A stretch of 64,000 bases of DNA from Acidimicrobiia bacterium. GTDB lineage: Bacteria > Actinomycetota > Acidimicrobiia > Acidimicrobiales > AC-14. Shown here in pieces: positions 1 through 5,639 of the stretch (its first letter is position 1; each line of letters begins with the position of its first letter). A program made the position numbers and the translations under genes. The DNA lies in contig JAHFUR010000021.1 of the NCBI GenBank assembly GCA_023264995.1, positions 1-64,000 on the forward strand, in the 5' to 3' direction. The notes below the pieces were generated by a model. It was not told the origin of the DNA. It did no database searches and saw only the letters and a program-made list of their open reading frames with translations.

Positions 1-79
1 CGACAACCTCATGGCCTTCCCGCACCCGCTCGAGCCAGCCGCGGAGGTTGGCCCGGAATTCGCTCACGGCTACGTCCAT
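1..79 (-). CDS. Phd/YefM-type antitoxin, N-terminal part (cut by window start)
   Basis: Only the first 26 codons are present, reading leftward from an ATG at 79. They begin MDVAVSEFRANLRGWLERV, the typical start of a Phd/YefM antitoxin, in which a short beta strand is followed by a helix with the S-x-F/A-R-x-N-L pattern. Family members bind DNA with the N-terminus and neutralise a Doc or RelE-type toxin with the C-terminus. The toxin gene would lie to the left, outside the window. The recognition rests on a short stretch, but the pattern is distinctive. Confidence 0.7.
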   Translation of the reverse strand, partial: MDVAVSEFRANLRGWLERVREGHEVV

Positions 80-542
80 ACCGGGTAACTGTACAGGACG
101 GGGTGATCAGAACGTACGTCGGCCAGCGGTCGAGCCACGGGACACCGGACGGTACCGCCGGGCTCGGGAGGCTGGTCAGGGTCGCTCACCCAACGGTCGG
201 AATGCCCCCAACTGGTGGACCAACCCGCGAGAACCGGCCTTCTCGCGAGTCAGGTGCTCCGACCGATGGCGTCCGGAACACCGGGCCGGTAGCGGGAGCC
301 GTCCGGGCCCAAGGCGGGACACGTCCACCGACCGGCCACAGCGAGAGCGGTCAAGGGACGGCCCGAGGGCCGAGCGAGGACCGCAACGCAGCGCAGGACC
401 GCAGGCGCCCTTGACGGCTCGGGCATCGGCGAGTGCCCATCATGGGAATCGGCCAGCCCTCCGAGGCTGGCCGTACCCGCCGAGGTCAGGTCGCCAGGCG
501 GTGGGCGTTGATGGAAGCATTCTCGTACTACGCTTATCCCGT
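80..542. other. Non-coding interval between two toxin-antitoxin loci
   Basis: No convincing gene is seen; the long open frames here are Arg/Pro/Gly-rich, as expected by chance at high GC. Three structures are visible. A hairpin with 8-bp arms spans 226-247 (arm cgcgagaa, loop of 6). The 8-mer gtcaaggg at 350-357 is complementary to 408-415, and gcccgag at 361-367 is complementary to 418-424; these two pairings cross, as in a pseudoknot. A structured RNA is possible but unsupported by any family match. Confidence 0.4.
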
Positions 543-788
543 GTGGAGATCCCTCGGTCGGCCCGTCGCCGCCAGGTCCCCGACGAGGACATCAGCCACG
601 CGTATGAACATCCCGTCGCCTGGGTCGAGCTGGGCGACGACCCGTTGCGGTACCTCCTGGCCGGCGCCGATCGGGCCGGGAACCTCTTGGAGCTCGTCGT
701 GCTGGCAGTCGAAGACGACGAGCTCGTGATCCACGCCATGGCGTTGCGGAGCAGCACCCGACGAGAGCTGTTTGGAGACGACCGATGA
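543..788 (+). CDS. Putative BrnT/DUF4258-like toxin of a type II TA pair
   Basis: This encodes about 81 residues from a GTG at 543. The N-terminus VEIPRSARRR resembles the start of small BrnT/DUF4258-like ribonuclease-fold toxins; the middle is hydrophobic (LLELVVLAVEDDELVIHAM) and the end is a basic tail, SSTRRELFGDDR. The same frame stays open upstream, but the sequence there is low-complexity Arg/Pro, so I chose the start where family-like sequence begins; an in-frame GTG at 501 is the alternative. The stop overlaps the ATG of the next gene by 4 bases, the normal layout for a translationally coupled toxin-antitoxin pair. Toxicity is inferred from size, context and weak resemblance only. 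Confidence 0.55.
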   Translation: MEIPRSARRRQVPDEDISHAYEHPVAWVELGDDPLRYLLAGADRAGNLLELVVLAVEDDELVIHAMALRSSTRRELFGDDR

Positions 789-1069
789 GCGAGCGGACCT
801 ACGGCCACACCCGGACCGGGAAGCCGATCGACGACGAGATGATCGAGGGCCTCGCCGATGAGGCCGATCGCGGCTATGAACCCGGCCAGCTCGCAGGGCA
901 CCGCCGCGGCCCGGGCCGGCCGCCCCTCGGGGATGCCGCCAAGGTGGTCGAATCGGTCCGTCTCGATCCCGGCCTGCGAGTCGAGACCGCGGAGCGGGCC
1001 GCAGCAGAGGGCGTGACCGTCTCAGAGATCATCCGCCGAGCGCTGCGCCAGTACCTCCGGAGCGCCTAA
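785..1069 (+). CDS. Ribbon-helix-helix (CopG-like) antitoxin
   Basis: This 94-residue protein has a C-terminal segment (about 55-94) that reads as a ribbon-helix-helix DNA-binding domain: a beta strand VESVRLDPGL, then helix ETAERAAAEG, the turn VTVSEIIRRA and a final helix ending LRQYLRSA. The N-terminal half is acidic and polar, as in antitoxins that wrap around the toxin. Its ATG overlaps the stop of the preceding toxin-like gene, so the two are probably co-translated and the protein likely represses its own promoter. The fold assignment is firmer than the pairing partner. Confidence 0.65.
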   Translation: MSERTYGHTRTGKPIDDEMIEGLADEADRGYEPGQLAGHRRGPGRPPLGDAAKVVESVRLDPGLRVETAERAAAEGVTVSEIIRRALRQYLRSA

Positions 1070-1176
1070 GCCTCGATCCACCGCCCTTCTGACCCACGTT
1101 TCTTCCGATTAGGGGTGGCGTTAAGGGAGCTGGCACCAACCGACAAGTGGGCGGCGCAGCATGGGTCGGGCGCCAC

Positions 1177-1298
1177 CATGTGACAGGGAATGTGTCGTCC
1201 CCCGACGGCGCCTGACCGTGGGCGCCGGCCGCTCACCTGCGAGAACCCCGGCCGGGGCCGGCCCATGTAACCGGGAATGGGCAGTTCCCTGTCACATG
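1177..1298. repeat. 122-bp segment bounded by perfect 14-bp inverted repeats
   Basis: The sequence catgtgacagggaa at 1177-1190 recurs exactly inverted at 1285-1298. A third, degenerate direct copy (atgtaaccgggaatg) is at 1265-1279. The segment lies in the 1070-1339 gap between the ribbon-helix-helix gene and the Rhs remnant, and no gene is visible inside it. It could be a small non-autonomous insertion or the remnant ends of an insertion sequence; I saw no target duplication that would prove this. Confidence 0.5.
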
Positions 1299-1339
1299 AC
1301 CGCCCGTCGCCCTGCCACCCAACGTCCTCGGCACGCCGT

Positions 1340-1858
1340 TCATGGCCTCACTTGTCGGCTGGTGCCACGTTCCTCACCAGCACCGCAATCCTTGTGGAGT
1401 TGGCCGAAGTAGGCGCCATTGTCGTTATTCCCTTTGTCGACCTCGAAGTCTTGACGATAGGCCTTCGGTGTATCCGCTTCATGCGCCTCTCCCAGGCCGA
1501 CCGCCCACCCCAAGCCATAGCGCTTGGAGATCATGGCCATCCAGCGGGCGTGACGGAATGCGTTCCGCTGGCCGCCTGTCCAGCCGTACATGTCACCGAA
1601 CCTGCCAGTCGCCACCTCAGACCTGCTTCGAAGCGAGTTGAGGGCGGTCAGACACCTCTTTCAATTGAAGGCGCAAAACCATGCCTGGTTTGGGCCGACG
1701 TTCTTCCCGCCAATTGCGGTCCCTTCGGGGTCCGCGCAATTGATCGGACCGCCAGCGCAGTAGTCGTAGTCGTTCGCCGATCCCGCCTCCACGGGGCTGG
1801 TTTCCACGCCTGTCCCGCCGAGGTCAGACCATCTAGAGAATACGAACTCTTCTTGCAC
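1340..1858 (-). pseudogene. Orphan Rhs C-terminal tip cassette with an in-frame stop
   Basis: Reading leftward from 1858, the frame opens with a short leader and then the Rhs seam SPVEAGSANDYDYCAGGPIN, followed by a variable tip. A TGA at 1661-1663 interrupts the frame; the same frame continues without shift through KRCLTALNS into a domain with NAFRHARWMAMI and a later LGEAHEAD. That second part resembles DUF6973, a family found at the ends of polymorphic toxins. A full Rhs shell domain is absent, so this is a silent or decayed tip of the kind left downstream of main Rhs genes. One base change (TGA to TGG) would join both parts. Toxin activity is inferred. Confidence 0.65.
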
Positions 1859-2057
1859 GGTACGGATAGCCTTGTTGGCCGGGTTCGTACTCGAACTCGA
1901 CTTCTTGGCCGGGACTAAGATCGGTGTATTCTGATCCTTCGATCTCGGAGAAGAATGTGATTACATCACCAATAAGGGCCTCCGAACGTAGCACCCCTAT
2001 GCCCTTCCGCTGGTTCCACCAGACAACGCGTCCGGCAGCGGTTCCTAGACTAGCCAT
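1833..2057 (-). CDS. Cold-shock-domain-like small protein inside the Rhs locus
   Basis: This 74-residue protein follows the cold-shock fold pattern along its length: GRVVWWNQRKGIGVLRSE matches the RNP1 region (canonical GxVKWFNxxKGFGFI), ITFFSEIEG matches the RNP2 region (canonical VFVHFS), and GQEVEFEYEPGQQG plus ARRVR match the last strands. The second aromatic motif is altered (ITFF for VFVH). Start: ATG 2057 preceded by the strong ribosome site AGGAGGA six bases upstream. It lies between the truncated Rhs core and the orphan tip, overlapping the latter by 26 bases. It could be an ordinary nucleic-acid chaperone, or it may occupy the position of an immunity gene; the sequence cannot decide. 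Confidence 0.65.
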   Translation of the reverse strand: MASLGTAAGRVVWWNQRKGIGVLRSEALIGDVITFFSEIEGSEYTDLSPGQEVEFEYEPGQQGYPYRARRVRIL

Positions 2058-2105
2058 CTGGCTCCTCCTACTTATACTGTATAGCTGGCATAGCCAGATA
2101 TGTTA
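2058..2105 (-). promoter_or_regulatory. AT-rich leader/promoter candidate for the cold-shock-like gene
   Basis: Directly upstream of the minus-strand start is an unusually AT-rich stretch for this genome, with TATACAGTATAAG on the minus strand at about 2071-2082 and TATAAC further out near 2102. A small inverted repeat, ctggc-ata-gccag, lies at 2085-2097. The AGGAGGA ribosome site is at 2064-2070. A -10-like element is plausible; no convincing -35 box is assigned. Confidence 0.35.
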
Positions 2106-2151
2106 TATCGGGTACCGCTGTTATCTGAGGCCACTCCACTCATTTCGATTT

Positions 2152-3207
2152 CTACCGCGTCGCCGCTTCAAGCGTGTACCAGTGCCGTCCGGAATGGTAC
2201 TGGCCAACATGTTTCCCTTTGGGATTGCCAGCACCGATAGTGCCGTAGAAAATGTAGAGGGTGCTATCGCCGTTAACACCGCTCTTGCTAGTGTACGGAT
2301 AGTGCGAATGAGACGCGTGGCGTCGATGTCCGTGGGTGTCTGTGACGTAGACGTCAAAGTCCAGGCTCATGACATGTAGGGACGTGTCATCGAGGAGCCC
2401 CATGGTGGCCTCGATGACGTTGTTGTTGGCGTCCATGACGAAAGAGGGCGAGTCGCCCCCTCCGCCGAAGCCGTAGTGGACGGCGGGGTCGGTGCCCTCC
2501 TTGCGGGAGGTGATGCGCCCGGTGGCGTCGCGCTCGTAGCGCACCAGGGTGGTCCCGGCCACCTTGGTCTCCATGTGCCGTCCGGCGCCGTCGTAGACCA
2601 GGCTCTGGGTGCCCAGGGTGGTGGTGTTGCCGTGGCTGTCATAGGCCGGGGTGCCCACCGCGGTGTCGGTGCTCGAGGTCAGGCGGTCGGCGTTGTCGTA
2701 GCAGTAGCCGGTGGTGGTGGGGCTGCCCCCCACCGTGTCGGTCACCGAGGAGCGGTTGGAGTTGCGGCCAGGGGCGTCCTGGGCCCCGCAGCCCCCGGAG
2801 GTGGCGAAGCCGTAATCGAGGACGTGGGTGGCCCCGCCGATGGCCACCCGGGCCTTGGTCAGGCGCCCGAGGGGGTCGTAGATGAAGTTGGGGTTGGCGG
2901 CATCGGCGTCCGTGCCGTCGATTGTCTCATCGGTCACCCGCCCGGACTGGGAGCGGGTGACGGCGTCGGTGGCCAGGGTTCCGCCGGGGCCGGCCCAGGT
3001 CAGGCCGCTGATCATGCCGGTGCCGTGGCGGGCGATGGCCGACAGCGAGGTGGCGTTGCCTGCGTTGCCCAGCCCCGAGGGGTAGGAGACGTTGATCAGC
3101 TCGCCGGTGGTGGCGTTGTTGGTGGCGGTGGCCATCACCGACCCGTCGAGGGACTGGCTCGGGATGCGCCCGGCGGCGCTGTAGACGACGTGGGTCGCCC
3201 CCGCCGG
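2152..3207 (-). pseudogene. Rhs core fragment, truncated at both ends, with a foreign C-terminal tip
   Basis: The first GTG of the open frame is at 3138, but Rhs-like sequence continues in frame to about 3207 (VVYSAAGR, SQSLDGSV). The body carries YD-repeat motifs of Rhs proteins: NFIYDPLGRLTKA, YCYDNADRLTSS, LVYDGAGRHMETK, RYERDATGRITSRKEG. At 2391 the match to the second copy (6371-7211) ends abruptly, and about 80 unrelated residues follow (LDFDVYVTDTHGHRRHASH and later HVGQYHSGRHWYTLEA). The seam motif that normally precedes a toxin tip is missing, as are the N-terminus and any export signal. The fragment is therefore probably inactive, serving at most as recombination substrate. Confidence 0.7.
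2391..3207. repeat. Long direct repeat of Rhs core, copy 1
   Basis: This stretch is near-identical to 6371-7211 in the same orientation, differing mainly in a variable middle part (about 2735-2900 here). Homology starts at cgaggagcccc and ends at gtcgcccccgccgg at both sites. It encodes the YD-repeat part of the Rhs core. Confidence 0.85.
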
Positions 3208-3233
3208 ATCCTGTGGCCCAGGTCGGCGCCTAC

Positions 3234-3273
3234 ATGATCGCCCTTGTGCGATGATCGTGTGTATGCGATCATC
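3234..3273 (+). promoter_or_regulatory. Operator-like half-sites upstream of the HigBA-type operon
   Basis: The half-site atgatcg occurs at 3234-3240 and 3251-3257 and inverted at 3266-3272. The last two form a perfect inverted repeat (gatgatcg, 8-base spacer, cgatcatc) ending 5 bases before the toxin start codon. HigA-type antitoxins bind such repeats to repress their own operon, so this is a good operator candidate. Confidence 0.5.
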
Positions 3274-3278
3274 ATCGG

Positions 3279-3602
3279 GTGGCGGAAGTCGAACTCCACG
3301 AGGAAGTCGCCCAGTGGATGGACGTGCTCAGCGATGACGACTGGGAGCGGACGGTGGTCATTGTCGACCGCCTCGCCGATCTCGGCTCGGCCGCACGAAT
3401 GCCCCTGTCGAGGAGTCTCGGAGACGGGCTGTTCGAGCTTCGCTTCGCCCTGGGACCGACAGCACGTCGCGTGACCTACCGGTTCACGAAGGACGCTCGG
3501 ATCATCCTGCTGACCACGTTCCGCAAGCAACGCAACAACGAACGCCACGAGATCGCCCGGGCGCGTGATGCCGCCGCCGAGTGCGCTCGGGCCAACCCTT
3601 GA
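3279..3602 (+). CDS. higB: HigB/RelE-like toxin (Gp49 family)
   Basis: This 107-residue protein starts at GTG 3279. It fits the Gp49/HigB-type mRNA interferase family: helix VAQWMDVLSDDDWERTVVIV, then PLSRSLGDGLFELRF, then strand RRVTYRFTKDARIILLTTF and a basic end RKQRNNERHEIARARDAA. The L-x-D/G-G-L-x-E-L-R pattern followed by a phenylalanine-lysine stretch is characteristic. Family members cut mRNA on the ribosome. The gene order toxin then XRE antitoxin, 7 bases apart, is that of HigBA. It sits between two Rhs core copies and runs opposite to them, so it may have arrived separately. Confidence 0.8.
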   Translation: MAEVELHEEVAQWMDVLSDDDWERTVVIVDRLADLGSAARMPLSRSLGDGLFELRFALGPTARRVTYRFTKDARIILLTTFRKQRNNERHEIARARDAAAECARANP

Positions 3603-3609
3603 GGGAGAG

Positions 3610-3936
3610 ATGAATATGGCGAACCACTCGCGCTGGGACGACGTCAAGAAAGGACGGCCATCACCCTCTGCGGAAACGCGGACGGCAGTGAACCAAGATC
3701 TCGCGCTCGGCCAGCTCATCTACGACCTTCGCGTCGAGGCTGGCCTGAGCCAACGAGAGCTCGCCGCCCGCATGGGGACGACGCAGTCGGTCATTTCGCG
3801 TCTCGAGGAGGGCGGCGGCGCCCGCAACCGCCTTGACACCCTCGCTCGGGTGGCCACGGCCCTCGACCGTCACCTCATCGTGTCGTTCCCCGACAAGGTC
3901 CCCGCCACGCTGAAGGACGCCGTACAGGTCGCCTGA
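3610..3936 (+). CDS. higA: HigA-like XRE-family antitoxin
   Basis: This protein has 108 residues from ATG 3610, chosen because gagggagag sits immediately upstream and the frame before it overlaps the toxin end. Residues about 38-92 form a Cro/C1-type helix-turn-helix: LIYDLRVEAGLSQRELAARM, TTQSVISRLEEG and LDTLARVATALDRHL. The N-terminus is basic and polar. It should neutralise the adjacent toxin and repress the operon through the half-sites at 3234-3273. The last residues (FPDKVPATLKDAVQVA) are an acidic-hydrophobic tail. Confidence 0.8.
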   Translation: MNMANHSRWDDVKKGRPSPSAETRTAVNQDLALGQLIYDLRVEAGLSQRELAARMGTTQSVISRLEEGGGARNRLDTLARVATALDRHLIVSFPDKVPATLKDAVQVA

Positions 3937-3964
3937 GGGCCTGAGCGCGCCGACCCCAACCCGT

Positions 3965-4000
3965 CCTGACCCCCGTTTCTGCCAGTTATCGGGGGTCAGG
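3965..4000 (+). terminator. Strong hairpin downstream of the HigBA-type operon
   Basis: The arms cctgacccccg (3965-3975) and cgggggtcagg (3990-4000) are perfectly complementary over 11 bp with a 14-base loop. It starts 28 bases after the antitoxin stop. There is no T-run, so it may be an unusual terminator, a bidirectional one, or a protein site. A related but degenerate sequence (ttctgacccacgtttct...) begins at about 1088, after the first antitoxin gene. Confidence 0.45.
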
Positions 4001-4069
4001 ATCGGGGGGCCCTAAGCTGTACACGCTTACGATCGGGTGGGGCTCCTCGACTCTGGCGAGCAACTGGCG

Positions 4070-4546
4070 TCATCCGCGCCGATTTAGACGATTAGCGAAG
4101 ATCGCAATCTGGACTACTTGCGCAGTCCCATCTCCAAGATGAAGCAGGTCACCTCCTTGGGTAATATAGCCAGCGACGGTAACGCCATGGCCCTGTACTT
4201 CTCCACCGAATGCACACCAGTTCGGAGCATTCGGCAAGAATTCTTTCGTCACATCAGGCAGTCCGTTAGGAAGACCCTTGACAAATTCACAGTCAACTGG
4301 AGGCTTAGCGCTGAATGTGTAGGTGAGGTGAGGTCGCTCGCAACCTTGCCCATGGCAGTCGGTTCCGAACTCGCGTCGTTCCAGCAATTCAAGGGACGAC
4401 AATCCAAGGATCGGCTTGATCACAGGTTCAAGTTGGTTGAAGTCATACGGTGCTCCGGGTGCAGTACTGAACCCGCACGCGCCATAAACTGACGCCAGAA
4501 GTATGGCCAGTGCGCCGCTGCTTCGCCTCTCCCAAGTCATCGCCAC
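4070..4546 (-). CDS. Putative lipoprotein, candidate immunity protein of Rhs cassette B
   Basis: This 158-residue protein has an N-terminal hydrophobic stretch (SGALAILLASVYGAC) ending in a possible lipobox cysteine near residue 24, so it may be exported and lipid-anchored. The rest (for example PYDFNQLEPVIKPILGL, and three or four cysteines such as GTDCHGQGCERP) is not a family I recognise. Its start overlaps the end of the Rhs tip reading frame (4537) by 10 bases, the usual position of an immunity gene after its toxin tip. GC content is lower than in the chromosomal genes around the island. Function is inferred from position only. Confidence 0.5.
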   Translation of the reverse strand: MAMTWERRSSGALAILLASVYGACGFSTAPGAPYDFNQLEPVIKPILGLSSLELLERREFGTDCHGQGCERPHLTYTFSAKPPVDCEFVKGLPNGLPDVTKEFLPNAPNWCAFGGEVQGHGVTVAGYITQGGDLLHLGDGTAQVVQIAIFANRLNRRG

Positions 4547-5060
4547 GGATCCCCCTCCTTCAGGGTATTTAGGTACAGGCCGGTGCTGAAGACCTTACGC
4601 GCCACCTGGCAGGACGCCTTGTTGAAGGTGCCGATATAGCCCGTATTGCTACACACGCGACCGGCCAGCGATGAAAATATGCTATCGGCAGAACCACGAA
4701 GGCCATAAATCATTACCCCTCTAGCGGCCTCAGCACGGAGCACATCGTAGAGATAGTCGTGGCTTCGCATGCTGGAGTAAAGGCGCTGATCGCACGAGGT
4801 CCGAGCTTGGGTCCAAGTGCGATCAGCGTCAGAGTCTTTGCGCTGCATCCATCTCCGTTTTCATTGACAAAGATTGTTCCAGCCTTGCCTTGGATAACGG
4901 ATGGTGTATAGCTGAGACCGCAATAGAAGTCTTGTCCGTTGACGAGAATCCATAAGTCAGCGCGTCCTCCGATGCTGCTCAGGCACAGTCCCGCCAGATC
5001 CGAACTGTTGACCGGATCCCCCGCCGTGTAGTCGTAGTCGTTCGCCGACCCGCCCTCCAC
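4537..5060 (-). pseudogene. Orphan Rhs C-terminal tip cassette B, frameshifted
   Basis: The frame entering at 5060 begins EGGSANDYDYTAGDPVN, the Rhs seam, then continues as a Cys-containing variable tip (DFYCGLSYTPSVIQG, VNENGDGCSAK). At about 4845-4850 the sensible sequence moves to another frame, KDSDADRTWTQARTSC and on to SLAGRVCSNTGYIGT, ending at 4537. One extra A in the AAA run would restore a single frame. No shell domain precedes it; homology to the other cassettes stops at about 5066. I do not recognise the tip fold. The downstream lipoprotein overlaps its stop and is the likely immunity partner. Confidence 0.6.
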
Positions 5061-5066
5061 GGGGTG

Positions 5067-5399
5067 GCAATGGGGGATTCGGGCGAGGTCTCTTGTCGAC
5101 CGTTCTCGCTGGCCTCATGGCCGAGCGCAACAAGGTCGACTTCGACCGGCACGTTCGGAGCGCGTGCCGGCGGCACCCGTCGTAGGTCGCCAGTTGGGAG
5201 TCGTAAGTGGCCTATCGTGATCGTTGACCGACGACGACGCGTCCCTGGGACGCATGCGATTCAGCCGGCTACGTGCGGCCATGAGGCACCAAGGCGCCAA
5301 CGCGTGTTCCACTTCTGGGGCCGACCCGACAGGTCGTCCTCCTCGAGTCGAGCGACACGCCGTGCTGATAGGGAACGTTTCGCCTATTACGCACGACAT
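5067..5399. other. 333-bp interval with no recognisable gene
   Basis: The interval lies between the seam of cassette B and the candidate immunity gene of the main Rhs. Open frames on both strands exist but are Arg/Pro/Ser-rich without domain features. It is probably a scar left by cassette exchange; no inverted repeat or promoter stood out. Confidence 0.4.
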
Positions 5400-5624
5400 C
5401 TATCGAGCATCCTCGCCCCAACCTGTCGTGCGTTCTGGAGGGGGCGCCTCGAGCCTGTGCTGTAACGCGTCAATCAAAGACGTGCCCGCGTATGACCCCA
5501 CGTCACCCTCGACCATGATGCTCCAAGGAAACTGCTCATCGGTGGTTCTGCGTGCAAACGATACAGACACTTCCCGGTGGAATCTCTCCCACAGGGCGTC
5601 GAATAGCTCCTCGACGGTCGTCAT
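5400..5624 (-). CDS. Small acidic protein, candidate immunity partner of the Rhs tip
   Basis: This 74-residue protein (MTTVEELFDALWERFHREVS... ending TTGWGEDAR) starts at ATG 5624, 15 bases after the Rhs stop. It is rich in acidic residues, has no signal peptide or membrane segment, and matches no family I know. The position directly behind a polymorphic toxin tip and the small acidic character are typical of cytoplasmic immunity proteins that plug a basic nuclease tip. This assignment is inference from context. Confidence 0.5.
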   Translation of the reverse strand: MTTVEELFDALWERFHREVSVSFARRTTDEQFPWSIMVEGDVGSYAGTSLIDALQHRLEAPPPERTTGWGEDAR

Positions 5625-5639
5625 ATCCCGCGATTGGCT

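Noticed and set aside
48-542. Long plus-strand open frames before the BrnT-like toxin
   Set aside because: Composition is Arg/Pro/Gly-rich without domain features; the credible protein starts at about 543.
1924-2379. Plus-strand open frame opposite the cold-shock-like gene
   Set aside because: No domain, no ribosome site; the minus-strand gene has AGGAGGA and a full cold-shock pattern.
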